Source of the DNA: Roseococcus pinisoli
Lineage (GTDB): Bacteria > Pseudomonadota > Alphaproteobacteria > Acetobacterales > Acetobacteraceae
Reading direction: 5' to 3'
Length of the DNA: 64,000 nt
Assembly (NCBI RefSeq): GCF_018413645.1
Contig: NZ_JAHCDA010000002.1
Span: forward strand, 620,001 to 684,000
The notes under the pieces were generated by a model that was not told where the DNA came from, ran no database searches, and saw only the letters and a program-made list of their open reading frames with translations. Of the stretch, positions 41,601 to 48,880 are shown piece after piece. How positions within the stretch are numbered: position 1 is the stretch's first letter; every line of letters starts with the position of its first letter. A program made the position numbers and the translations under genes.

Positions 41601-42508
41601 AAAGCACCTTCGACGCCGTGCTGATGGACGTCCACATGCCGGAGATGGACGGGCTGGAAGCCACGCGCGCCATCCGCCGGCGGCCCGAATGGGCGGGCCT
41701 GCCGATCATAGCCCTCACGGCACAGGCCCGGGCGGAGGACCGCTCGATCGTCTCGGATGCCGGGATGAATGCCCATCTGGCCAAGCCCATCGACGAGGAG
41801 GCCCTCTATAACGTCCTCGCCCATGCGATCGCGGCACGCCCGGCCCCTGCACCGGTTTCCCTTGTCGAGAGCCCGGAAGCCATTCTGGAGCAACCCGCCG
41901 CGGCCACATCGCGGATCGACCTCTCCGCCATCGAGGCGCGCTTCGGCATCCGCTCCCGGCGCATGGTCCGGCTGCTGGACGGCTTTCTGCGCGACTTCTC
42001 CGGCGCGCCGGCGCAATGCGAAGCCCTGGCCATCGGAAGCGACCTGACCGAAGCCGCCATGCTGACCCACATGCTCAAAGGGTCGCTCGGCTATCTCGGC
42101 GCGGACCGCCTCGGCACGGAGGCCGAGAGGATCGAGCACGCCGCGCGCTTCGGCGAGACGGAGACGGTCCGGCAGGCCCTTCCCGTCTTCGCCCAGGAGC
42201 TGCGCCTGCTTCTCGACGAAGTGCGGGCAACCCGGGCAGGCATCCCGGAAGAGGACGGCCTCTTCGAGCCGCTTCCCGCCGCGGTACTGGACCTCCTTCC
42301 CGATCTTCACGCCCTGATTTCAACCGGCGACTACGCGGCCGTGGCCATCCTGGAGCGTCTCGCCGGCCATCTGCGCCACCCGGTGCAGGCATCCTTGCTG
42401 GCCCGTATCCGCGAGGAAGTCGACGACCTCCGCCTCGACGAGGCGTTGGTCTCGCTCGCGCGGCTATCCGCCACCCTTCCCCGCCAGGGTTCGAGCGCCG
42501 CGCGATGA
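38624..42508 (+). CDS. Hybrid sensor histidine kinase (GAF-PAS3-HK-REC2-HPt)
   Basis: 1294 aa, without clear membrane helices, so cytoplasmic. Residues about 10-140 look like a GAF domain (HPLAWPDGSLFGVLDAI); PAS domains about 160-280, 290-405 and 410-530; HisKA with His560 in MSHEIRTPMNTVIGMARL; HATPase about 640-780 (GNAVKFTN, DTGIGI, GTGLGLAICHRL); REC1 about 803-925 with Asp856; REC2 about 953-1070 with Asp1002 (LMDVHMPEMDG); HPt with His1149 (HMLKGSLGYLG); then about 110 extra residues. All phosphorelay residues are present. Overlaps the diguanylate cyclase gene by 4 nt (ATGA), so the relay probably ends in its receiver domain and controls c-di-GMP. Confidence 0.93.
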   Translation: MLFSLAISPETLEGWQPSLDTLAEWMEARVTRLVQAHPDGHRVLLTSTAPVGEFGDIRADHLASAVMRDRRPLHSSMTLTDLEKPGPAEGSDGYTGHPLAWPDGSLFGVLDAIGGGSSLNEGRCLRLMAQFARAIEDQLSLLWSQSEVARLETELNAQEERIALANEVSGVGVWDYNIDTDFLHCDRTCHEIYGVPHEPGRMASIADFRALVHPQDVNRITFERISDLSVRGQDRQIEFRLIRPSGEERWITSAACMLPATPRTPNRLLGVVVDITEARRAAETLQASYDALRRAERVAKMGSWTLDLATGAFTTSDMLFEINGADPNGPPLTPDDLKRMLAPESFQKVSDAIARCAATGEAYGLDVIHYRPDGMPFAAYIRGEAQRDATGKIVALSGTVQDISDREEPRAQLLALADNLPNGAIYRLELDAVAEYRLTYISAGIEKLIGVPPEKVVANRGAFLNAIHRDDVARYLLEVERSRTSGAVFDCEFRACKPDGSVIWMRCRSAPRSAEAGTVWDGIMLDITRERDVAQQLQLAKEAAEAGERAKSDFLATMSHEIRTPMNTVIGMARLVQQTDLSPKQRNYLEKIDVSAKALLGIINDVLDYSKIEAGMLALDFSDFDLDEVLQTVSAVTSTRAEEKGIEIAYAIAPDVPRRLRGDPFRLGQVLTNLVGNAVKFTNIGEIVISADLVPPSPQTQEGEMVAFSVRDTGIGIQPEQIGYLFRPFSQAEARTSRRYGGTGLGLAICHRLVTLMGGRISVESVPGEGSTFRFLLPNRLALLRDHATAQALRHSALVGARVLIVDDNASAREILSDILREFGMQVNAAASGIEGLHALREGCRLGRPYEIVLMDWRMPGMDGLEVARRIREEEHLAQMPAVLMVTAYGREEVLKRAEELSLQGLLIKPITESVMFNTLIQILRPLAPPAGAETAPMPRIATGGGHVLSGRRVLVVDDNALNREVATDFLELAGVIVSTANNGREALESLEQSTFDAVLMDVHMPEMDGLEATRAIRRRPEWAGLPIIALTAQARAEDRSIVSDAGMNAHLAKPIDEEALYNVLAHAIAARPAPAPVSLVESPEAILEQPAAATSRIDLSAIEARFGIRSRRMVRLLDGFLRDFSGAPAQCEALAIGSDLTEAAMLTHMLKGSLGYLGADRLGTEAERIEHAARFGETETVRQALPVFAQELRLLLDEVRATRAGIPEEDGLFEPLPAAVLDLLPDLHALISTGDYAAVAILERLAGHLRHPVQASLLARIREEVDDLRLDEALVSLARLSATLPRQGSSAAR

Positions 42509-43452
42509 GCAACGATGACCGCCCCACGATCCTCATCGCGGATGACGAGCGCCTGAACCGCAACATGCTCGCGGAGCTGCTGCAGAACGACTACCGGATC
42601 CTGCTGGCCCGGGACGGCGCGGATACCCTGGAGCGCGCGAGGCAGGATGCGGATCGCATCGCGCTCATCCTCCTCGACGTCTCGATGCCGGGGGTGAGCG
42701 GCTACGAGGTCCTGGCAGCGCTGCGTTCGCAGGAGCAGACCGCCGGGATCTCCGTCATCTTCATCACCGGCCAGAATTCGGAGGCCGATGAGGAGTTCGG
42801 CCTGCGTCTCGGCGCGGCGGACTACATCCATAAGCCCATCCGCCCCGCCATCCTGATCGCCCGCGTCCGGAATCTCGTGAATCTGGCGCTGCAGAAGCGC
42901 GAGCTGGAGCGGGTCGCGCAGCGTGATGGGCTGACCGGCATCGCCAATCGCCGCCATTTCGACGAGGCGTTGGATCGTGCCTGCCGCCATGCGGCGCGGT
43001 CCTTCACCACGATCGGCCTTGCCCTCATCGATATCGACCATTTCAAGCTCTACAATGACCGCTACGGCCATGTCGTCGGCGACCAGGCGTTGCGCCAGGT
43101 GGCCCAGTTGCTGGCTCGGCATGCCCGGCGGCCTTACGACGTCGCGGCGCGCTACGGCGGCGAGGAATTCGCGCTGCTGGCCCCGGAGGGGCACGGCATC
43201 ACCGAACTCGCGGAACAGTTCCGGCGCAGCGTTGTCGATCTGCGCATCCCGCATGCGGCTTCGACGACGGCGCCCGTCCTGACCGTCAGCATCGGCGCTG
43301 CCATGATCGCCGGAACCAGCCACGACGACTTCAGGCTGACGCTTCTCGAACAGGCTGATCGCCTGCTTTACGAGGCAAAGCTACGGGGAAGAAATCAGCT
43401 CGCGCACAGTGCCTTCGCCCTGGCTGGGGAGCGTGGCAAGCAGGGTGTCTGA
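42505..43452 (+). CDS. Response regulator diguanylate cyclase (REC-GGDEF)
   Basis: 315 aa. REC domain residues 8-125, phosphoacceptor Asp58 (LILLDVSMPG), conserved Lys in YIHKPIRP. GGDEF domain about 150-300 with the intact active site GGEEF at 218-222 and an inhibitory I-site RPYD nine residues before it, so it should make c-di-GMP with product inhibition. LIDIDHFKLYNDRYGHVVGD is the substrate-binding part. Same layout as WspR-type enzymes. Translation is coupled to the hybrid kinase, its probable phosphodonor. Confidence 0.93.
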   Translation: MSNDDRPTILIADDERLNRNMLAELLQNDYRILLARDGADTLERARQDADRIALILLDVSMPGVSGYEVLAALRSQEQTAGISVIFITGQNSEADEEFGLRLGAADYIHKPIRPAILIARVRNLVNLALQKRELERVAQRDGLTGIANRRHFDEALDRACRHAARSFTTIGLALIDIDHFKLYNDRYGHVVGDQALRQVAQLLARHARRPYDVAARYGGEEFALLAPEGHGITELAEQFRRSVVDLRIPHAASTTAPVLTVSIGAAMIAGTSHDDFRLTLLEQADRLLYEAKLRGRNQLAHSAFALAGERGKQGV

Positions 43453-43487
43453 TGCGCGAAGTGTTGCCCCTCGGCCAAGGTTGGGCC

Positions 43488-43982
43488 TCAGGCGACGATC
43501 CTTCGCAGAATAGCGATCCGTAGCTCTTCGAGCGTCGCCGCAAAATCCGCCTTGTCGGTATCCAGGATGAGATCACTGAAGGGCCGCTCGCCGTAGCCCT
43601 CGGCGATCATGACCCTTATTCGCCGGCGCTCGTCCTCGTCGAAGGCCCGGCCGCGCCGATCCGAGATGATCGAGGCATAGGATGCCCGCAGGCTCACGAA
43701 ATGAGGCCGGATACCGGCATCACCGAATTTTCGGCGGAAGTAGATCCAGTTGGCGCAACTCAGCGGATAGGCGACCACCAGCAAGGGCCTTTCCTCGAGG
43801 CGCTCCAGGCCGGTCCGGATGATCGCGCGACTGGTCTGCAGGATGGAGCAGTACCAGGGGCGCGAAGGATCCGCATGATCGTCGCCATCGATGAAATGGC
43901 CTTGCAGTTGTTCGGCGAGGGCCTGTCCGAGGGTGGTCTTCCCCGTTCCGATCGGGCCGCTCAGGAATACGACGTGCTTCAT
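43488..43982 (-). CDS. Small P-loop kinase-like ATPase
   Basis: 164 aa. Walker A FLSGPIGTGKTTLGQALAEQ at the N terminus, then FIDGDDHADPSRPWY (acidic acceptor-site motif as in gluconate/shikimate/adenylylsulphate kinases) and RIRVMIAEGYGERPFSDLIL with an Arg-rich lid (RRGRAFDEDERRRIR). Probably phosphorylates a small metabolite or nucleotide; substrate unknown. It is too unlike PhnN (ribose bisphosphokinase) to be called so, though it is the only kinase of this type near the phn cluster. Convergent with the cyclase gene. Confidence 0.7.
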   Translation of the reverse strand: MKHVVFLSGPIGTGKTTLGQALAEQLQGHFIDGDDHADPSRPWYCSILQTSRAIIRTGLERLEERPLLVVAYPLSCANWIYFRRKFGDAGIRPHFVSLRASYASIISDRRGRAFDEDERRRIRVMIAEGYGERPFSDLILDTDKADFAATLEELRIAILRRIVA

Positions 43983-44150
43983 CAGGCTCCGACCTTACTT
44001 CATTCCCCATAGGCTTTCGGAACTTCCCGCATGGCGTTGGCCGACCTGCATCGAGGCCTCCCCTGAACAGCCAGCGGGTGTGGTGACCTTCGAAAGCCGC
44101 GGACCACCGGCCTCTGGATCACTGCCCGGCATGAGGTCTAAAGGACAGAA

Positions 44151-44732
44151 ATGAAGCGTATTTGCGTGTTTTCCGGCTCCAGCCCGGGACAGGTCCCTGA
44201 ATACCGGGAGGCGGCTCAGGCCCTTGGTACCCTCCTGGCCCAACAGAATATCGGCCTGGTCTATGGCGGCGCCGCCGTCGGCCTGATGGGTGCGGTGGCC
44301 GATGCGGCGCAAGCCGCGGGCGGCGAGGTGATCGGCGTCATCCCGCACGCCCTTGTCGACCGGGAGGTGGCGCATACCGGCCTGAAGGACCTGCGGATCG
44401 TGAGCTCGATGCATGAGCGCAAAGCGCTGATGGCCGAGCTGTCCGATGCCTTCATCGCCCTGCCCGGGGGCATCGGAACCTTCGAGGAAATCTTCGAGGT
44501 CTGGACGTGGACGAAGCTCGGCAGCCACGCGAAACCCTGCGCGCTGCTGAACGTCCACGGCTTCTATGATTCGCTCCTGACCTTTCTCGATCATGTCGTC
44601 GCGGAGGGTTTCCTGGCGCCGGTGCATCGGGAGATGCTGCTTGTCGCCGACCGCGCCGACACGCTGCTCGACCGGCTTTCCACCTATCGCGTTCCGAGCC
44701 AGCCGAAGTGGATCGGCCGGGATGAGCGCTGA
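44151..44732 (+). CDS. LOG family protein (TIGR00730 type)
   Basis: 193 aa Rossmann-fold protein. Signature LPGGIGTFEEIFEVWTW (PGGxGTxxE) with the upstream Arg in SSMHERKALM; the start RICVFSGSSPG and GLVYGGAAVGLMGAVAD are also typical. Family members release cytokinin bases or ribose 5-phosphate from nucleoside monophosphates; the bacterial role is often nucleotide salvage. Overlaps the NUDIX gene by 11 nt, so both may act on nucleotides. AAAGGAC lies before the ATG. Confidence 0.9.
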   Translation: MKRICVFSGSSPGQVPEYREAAQALGTLLAQQNIGLVYGGAAVGLMGAVADAAQAAGGEVIGVIPHALVDREVAHTGLKDLRIVSSMHERKALMAELSDAFIALPGGIGTFEEIFEVWTWTKLGSHAKPCALLNVHGFYDSLLTFLDHVVAEGFLAPVHREMLLVADRADTLLDRLSTYRVPSQPKWIGRDER

Positions 44733-45135
44733 GCCGATCCTTCCACGGGTCGGTTGCGGGGCGGCCATCCTGGTGGATGGCAAGCTCCTCCTCGTGCGGC
44801 GCCGGCGCGATCCGGAGGCCGGTCATTGGGGGCTTCCCGGCGGCAAGGTCGACGCGTTCGAGACCGTTCCCGAAGCCGTTGCCCGGGAAATATCGGAGGA
44901 GCTCGGCATCAGGATCACGCCTGAGACCCTGCTTTGCGTCGTCGACCAGATCGATCGCGAAGGGCATCAGCACTGGGTCGCGCCCGTCTATCTGATCGAG
45001 GCTTATGAAGGGCACGCGAGGGTCATGGAGCCCGAAGCCTTGTCGGATCTGGGCTGGTTCCCGCTGCACGCCCTGCCCGCCCCGCTGACGGAGGCGACCA
45101 GGCAGGCCGTTCGGATGCTCGCGCGGCGCCCGTAA
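44722..45135 (+). CDS. NUDIX hydrolase
   Basis: 137 aa. Complete Nudix box GGKVDAFETVPEAVAREIS-EELGI (GX5EX7REXXEEXGX, about residues 41-64). GHWGLPGG precedes it as usual. It cleaves a nucleoside diphosphate-X or damaged nucleotide; substrate unknown. Starts inside the end of the LOG gene, in another frame. Confidence 0.9.
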   Translation: MSAEPILPRVGCGAAILVDGKLLLVRRRRDPEAGHWGLPGGKVDAFETVPEAVAREISEELGIRITPETLLCVVDQIDREGHQHWVAPVYLIEAYEGHARVMEPEALSDLGWFPLHALPAPLTEATRQAVRMLARRP

Positions 45136-45263
45136 CCGGAAACCAACGCCGATAGGCCGGAGAGCAGCGCGGAATAGTTCGCCCTGTCCGGGTGGCACCC
45201 CGGCGCCTTCTCCAGGCGGTCTCCCGGGAATATGCTCCCGGCCGCAGAGCGGAGCAGAAATCA

Positions 45264-45767
45264 TTGTGCGCAGATCAGCCCTGGCGTGCCGCGACGCCGC
45301 TGGACCTCCCCGTCATCGTCGCCATGGCCGAGCAGGTACATCCCTCATTTCCTGAGGACCCGGCCGTCTTCACCGAGAGAATGCAGCTTTATCCGGACGG
45401 GATGCACCTGTTGGAGCGCGATGGCCGCGCCTGCGGCTACCTCGTCAGCCATCCCTGGCACTCGGGTACGGCGCCGGCGCTCAACGCCCTGCTCCAGCGC
45501 ATGCCGCCGGAGGCTGATACCTTTTATCTCCACGACCTCGCGCTGCTTCCCGCGGCGCGAGGCCTCGGTGCGGCACGTCTGATCGTGGAAGCGATGGCGG
45601 AACACGCGCGCAGCCGCGGCCTTGCCTCCATGAGCCTCGTCGCGGTGAACGGCTCGATCCCGTTCTGGGAACGCCTGGGTTTCGCCGTCGAGAACAATCC
45701 GGCGCTGACGGAAAAGCTCAACAGCTACGAGCAGGCCGCCCGCTTCATGGTCCGCAAGCTGGCGTGA
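45264..45767 (+). CDS. GNAT family N-acetyltransferase (probable TTG start)
   Basis: 167 aa GNAT fold. Acetyl-CoA site in FYLHDLALLPAARGLGAARL (motif A, here RGLGAA) and SLVAVNGSIPFWERLGF (motif B). The start is uncertain: no ATG precedes the domain; TTG at 45264 has GGAG 9 nt upstream and gives CADQPWRAATPLDLP, a normal GNAT opening, while a GTG at 45192 would add 24 residues of poor quality. Substrate unknown. Convergent with another GNAT gene of a different subfamily. Confidence 0.78.
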   Translation: MCADQPWRAATPLDLPVIVAMAEQVHPSFPEDPAVFTERMQLYPDGMHLLERDGRACGYLVSHPWHSGTAPALNALLQRMPPEADTFYLHDLALLPAARGLGAARLIVEAMAEHARSRGLASMSLVAVNGSIPFWERLGFAVENNPALTEKLNSYEQAARFMVRKLA

Positions 45768-45807
45768 GGCTGATGCGCCCCGGGGTTACGAGACGCGACC
45801 GGTCGTC

Positions 45808-46272
45808 TCAGATCCGGCCCAGATCACGCCGCATCAACACAACCGGCTTCCCATGGTCCTGCTCGGTGCCGACCCTCTCCCAACCCAGGCGCCCGTAGAG
45901 CCCCTCCGCTGCCGCCGTGTGGAGCCAAAGGACGGGAACCGAAGCCGCCGCCGCGAAGCCCTCGGCGTGCCGGACCAGTTCGCTCGCGCAGTTCTGGCCA
46001 CGAAAGGCGGGATCGACAAACACCCAGGCGAGCCACGGCCCGAGGTCCGGTCGGGCGTCCAGGTCATCCCCCACGATGGCGGCCGTCCCCGCCGGTCGGC
46101 CGTCCCGGAACACCACGAAGGTTTCCTCGAGACCCTGAGGGGGCGACAAGATAGAGGCCGTCATCTCCTCCACCGTCGGGCCACCGGGCCGGCCGAAGGC
46201 CTCCATTCGCCATCCCGCCACCAAGGGAGCGAGTTCCGGATGGGCCGACACGGCGGCGATCTGCGTCTGCAT
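45808..46272 (-). CDS. GNAT family N-acetyltransferase
   Basis: 154 aa. Motif A in WLAWVFVDPAFRGQNCASEL (R/Q-G-x-x-A variant: RGQNCA) and VLWLHTAAAEGLYGRLGWE. Acts on an unknown amine. ATG at 46272 has GGAAG 8-9 nt upstream; a TTG two codons earlier is possible. Not closely related to the convergent GNAT at 45264-45767. Confidence 0.85.
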   Translation of the reverse strand: MQTQIAAVSAHPELAPLVAGWRMEAFGRPGGPTVEEMTASILSPPQGLEETFVVFRDGRPAGTAAIVGDDLDARPDLGPWLAWVFVDPAFRGQNCASELVRHAEGFAAAASVPVLWLHTAAAEGLYGRLGWERVGTEQDHGKPVVLMRRDLGRI

Positions 46273-46357
46273 GGGCAAGTTCTTCCGGTGATGTCGAGCC
46301 AGCGTCTAACAGACAGGTTCCTGCGTGGTCTTGCCTCCCGTGTCGGACGGGTCTGGC

Positions 46358-46666
46358 TCAGATAGCGAGATATGGATTGGTTCGGGCGAGGCGTTCCTCC
46401 ACGAGGAAGCTCAATACGGCGTCACACAAGGGCTGCTTTAGCTCCTCGGGAAGCTCGATGGCGGGCTGCGGCATGCCCCCAGCGTCCTTGTAGGTCGGCA
46501 GATGGATCGAGGTGCCGCCGGAAGGCAAATGCCTTGCCTGGACGCCGCGGATCATGAAGCAAACCCCATCCACATCCAGATGCACGTCTACCAGGGCGAA
46601 GACGTGTTTGCTGGCGCAAGGCTGCGCGTTGCTCACGGTGCAGGTGATGATGGCCGAGTCACTCAT
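46358..46666 (-). CDS. Small hypothetical protein, faintly SpoVG-like
   Basis: 102 aa, not recognised with confidence. The order of its segments recalls SpoVG-type small nucleic-acid-binding proteins: VDGVCFMIRGVQARHLPSGG, then SIHLPTYKDAGGMPQPAIEL, and KQPLCDAVLSFLVEERL. No ribosome-binding site is clear before the ATG at 46666. The codon use looks like a real gene. It stands alone in a looser region with other small orphan genes. SpoVG-like is an eye-level resemblance only. Confidence 0.6.
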   Translation of the reverse strand: MSDSAIITCTVSNAQPCASKHVFALVDVHLDVDGVCFMIRGVQARHLPSGGTSIHLPTYKDAGGMPQPAIELPEELKQPLCDAVLSFLVEERLARTNPYLAI

Positions 46667-46927
46667 TCAGCTTAGGTTAAGCTTTCGGCATGAGATGCCA
46701 AGGGGTTTCTGCCGCCTCACCTGAGATGCGCGAGGCACGGCAGGTGCCCAAATCCTTTTGGCGGCAAGGCTTCCGCTATCGGGCGATGGGCGTGATCGTC
46801 GGATCACCCGCTGAAGGCCGCGACGGCGCCGGCGAGCATGTTCCCGGCCCACGATGATGCTTAATCGGGGCAATGCGAGATATGGATGAGACACCTTCGC
46901 CGCAGGCATTCCGTGGACAGGGCGTAT

Positions 46928-47275
46928 TTAGTCCGAGGCAAGATCGCGCCCGCGCCTTGGTAAGCCCCCTACGAACCGGATCTCAAACGCGACCTTCTCG
47001 TCGTCGCCCCATTCCCGCCAAGGCGGCAGGCCTTTTTCGCCGATCCATGCATGGACTTTGTCGGTGATATCTTGGCCCCATAGCCACCACCACTCGGCAC
47101 CATCCGAATGGATGACGGCAGGACCGTCGACGCGATGCAGCTTGTTGCGCTGCCACCATTCCTGCGAGCCATTCGGGTGGTGGGCCGCCGGACCGTCATC
47201 GCGGTGAAGCTCGCCGTTCCGGTCGAACCACAACTGAGTACCATCGGGGAGTGTCGTGAGAGTGCTGCTCGTCAT
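46928..47275 (-). CDS. Hypothetical protein with HRxDGPA repeats
   Basis: 115 aa. It is built of imperfect repeats of about 24 residues: PDGTQLWFDRNGELHRDDGPA, PNGSQEWWQRNKLHRVDGPA and SDGAEWWWLWGQDI (three copies, the third partial), rich in Trp. The pattern, polar x-G-x-x-x-W-x-x-x-G-x-L-H-R-x-D-G-P-A, is known from MORN/YwqK-like repeat proteins in phages, giant viruses and some bacteria (family knowledge, not searched). Function unknown. Near tRNA-Thr, with other small genes, it may be mobile cargo. Confidence 0.65.
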   Translation of the reverse strand: MTSSTLTTLPDGTQLWFDRNGELHRDDGPAAHHPNGSQEWWQRNKLHRVDGPAVIHSDGAEWWWLWGQDITDKVHAWIGEKGLPPWREWGDDEKVAFEIRFVGGLPRRGRDLASD

Positions 47276-47345
47276 CGTCCGGCTCCGAACCGCGGTTTGA
47301 AAGCCCCTGCTGGTGATCGCGGCATCCCGACCAAGGTGGGTGATC

Positions 47346-47744
47346 TCACTGCACCGGATGCAGAAAGGGCGTGCCTGGATCAGCGACGTAGAAGATGACG
47401 ACCCGGGCTGGCTCGGTCACGCTGCGGTTGTGCCCGGTCATCGGCACGTTCGGAGGCTCGATCATCGACTGCCCGGCCGGAACCACCGCCGTCCCGCGCC
47501 CCTGCAAATCCAGCGTGAAGGTGCCTTCCAGCACGAACACGGTCACCGGAAAGGAATGGGTGTGGAACACGGTACTCTGGCCAGGAGCGATGGTCGCGGT
47601 GAGCACCTGGACTTCCTGCCGCTCGCCCCGCGGCATGCCGGCGATGGTTTCACGCAGAAGCAGCGTCGGCCTGGCCGGTTCCTGCGCTCCCGCCGGGACC
47701 GAGGCGATCAGGAGCGGCGCAGCGAGGTATGGCAGGAGGCGCAT
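47346..47744 (-). CDS. Secreted cupin-domain protein
   Basis: 132 aa. Signal peptide MRLLPYLAAPLLIASVPAGA; then a single small cupin: PGQSTVFHTHSFPVTVFVLE (metal ligands HTH and, later, Glu) with GTFTLDLQGRGTAVVPAGQS and the second motif around PPNVPMTGHNRS. A His-Thr-His metal site is clear. Extracytoplasmic single-domain cupins often bind small metabolites; enzyme role unknown. ATG at 47744 has GGAGAG upstream; the longer frame is a shadow over the region before it. Confidence 0.8.
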   Translation of the reverse strand: MRLLPYLAAPLLIASVPAGAQEPARPTLLLRETIAGMPRGERQEVQVLTATIAPGQSTVFHTHSFPVTVFVLEGTFTLDLQGRGTAVVPAGQSMIEPPNVPMTGHNRSVTEPARVVIFYVADPGTPFLHPVQ

Positions 47745-47966
47745 TGGCTCACTCTCCGAGCGGGCGGAGAAGCTATGGCCAGTGGCGTCACGCCACCTAC
47801 GGAATTTTCGCGCGAAGGGATAAGGTGCTCCCTTCCGGGTCCCTTTTCCCAGCATCCAATTGCGACATGGGCGAGGACTGCCCAGGCCGTGTGTACCACC
47901 GGACGCCATGTAAGCCGTTGATTTGGCTGAAACCCTTGGAATAACCCAGGGTTCCTGGTATGCACA

Positions 47967-48038
47967 TGCCGGGTGTCGGGATTGAACCGACGACCTACCG
48001 CTTACAAGGCGGTTGCTCTACCGCTGAGCTAACCCGGC
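47967..48038 (-). tRNA. tRNA-Thr (TGT)
   Basis: 72 nt without encoded CCA. Minus-strand acceptor arms GCCGGGT / ACCCGGC with discriminator A; D-arm GCTCAGCGGTAGAGC; anticodon loop CTTGTAA (anticodon TGT); T-arm with GGTTCGAATCC. Complete. Its 3' end faces the run of small orphan genes at 46.3-47.7 kb. Confidence 0.95.
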
Positions 48039-48105
48039 GCGCCGGAGCCTTCTAAAGCAGGCCGCGACCGCTTGCCAGCTTGGCCCGCCCGCGCTTCATG
48101 ACGGA

Positions 48106-48876
48106 ATGCGCCAACACCGCCGCCCCCGCCATCGCTCCACGCCGGATGCCGCTTCCAATGCCGAAGTCGGAACCTGGCTCTACGGCCTGCACGCCGTTTC
48201 CGCGGCGCTCGCCAATCCGGAACGGCGGCTGCGCCGGCTTCTCGTGACGCGCGGCGCCGAGCAGGAATTGGCCGAGCGCTTTTCGCCGCCCTGGCGCGTG
48301 GTGCCCGAGATCGTGGAGCGGCCCCGGCTCGATGGCCTTCTGCCGCCCGATTCCATCCATCAGGGCGCGGCGCTTCTGGCCGATCCGCTGGAGCCCCCCT
48401 CCATGGAGCAGGTGCTCGAGCAATCGACCGGCCCGGTCCTGGTGCTCGACCAGGTGACGGATGCCCGCAACGTGGGCGCCATCCTGCGCTCGGCTGCCGC
48501 CTTCGGCGCGGCAGCGATCGTCGTGCAGGACCGCCATGCGCCGCATGAGACTGGCCTGCTGGCCCGCGCCGCCTCCGGCGCGATCGAGACCGTGCCCGTC
48601 CTGCGCGAGGTGAACCTCGCCCGCGCGCTCGACCTCCTCAAGAAGGCCGGCCTTTGGGTGGTGGGGCTGGAAGCCGCCGGCCCGGTGACGCTGGCGCAGT
48701 CCGGCCTGAAGGGCCGCCGCGTGGCCCTCGTGCTCGGGGCCGAGGGCGAGGGCATGCGCCGCTTGACGCGCGAAAACTGCGACGAGTTGGTGCGGCTGCC
48801 GATCCGCCCCGCCATGGAGAGCCTGAACGTCTCCGCCGCCGCCGCCGTCGCCCTCTACGAACTGGCAAGGGAGTAA
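48106..48876 (+). CDS. rlmB: 23S rRNA 2'-O-methyltransferase RlmB (TrmH family)
   Basis: 256 aa SPOUT enzyme that methylates G2251 of 23S rRNA. Motif 1 TDARNVGAILRSAAAFGAAA, motif 2 ALVLGAEGEGMRRLTRENCD and motif 3 RPAMESLNVSAAAAVALYEL give the knotted SAM site. The N-terminal substrate-binding domain (LYGLHAVSAALANPERRL) is present. The ATG at 48106 gives a 20-residue basic leader before the domain; the real start could be slightly downstream. Upstream, tRNA-Thr is on the other strand. Confidence 0.9.
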   Translation: MRQHRRPRHRSTPDAASNAEVGTWLYGLHAVSAALANPERRLRRLLVTRGAEQELAERFSPPWRVVPEIVERPRLDGLLPPDSIHQGAALLADPLEPPSMEQVLEQSTGPVLVLDQVTDARNVGAILRSAAAFGAAAIVVQDRHAPHETGLLARAASGAIETVPVLREVNLARALDLLKKAGLWVVGLEAAGPVTLAQSGLKGRRVALVLGAEGEGMRRLTRENCDELVRLPIRPAMESLNVSAAAAVALYELARE

Positions 48877-48880
48877 TCGC

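Noticed and set aside
43488-43982. Possible PhnN (ribose 1,5-bisphosphokinase)
   Set aside because: Has a P-loop and similar size, but the acceptor region and context (6 kb away, other strand) do not support the name.
44010-44100. GGCTTTCG and CGAAAGCC, possible long-range hairpin or riboswitch before the LOG gene
   Set aside because: Arms are short and about 75 nt apart, with no conserved riboswitch core.
46667-46927. Possible small gene in the 260-bp gap before the repeat protein
   Set aside because: Only an 80-codon minus frame without start signal or recognisable fold; AAGCTTAACCTAAGCT near 46670 is a short palindrome only.
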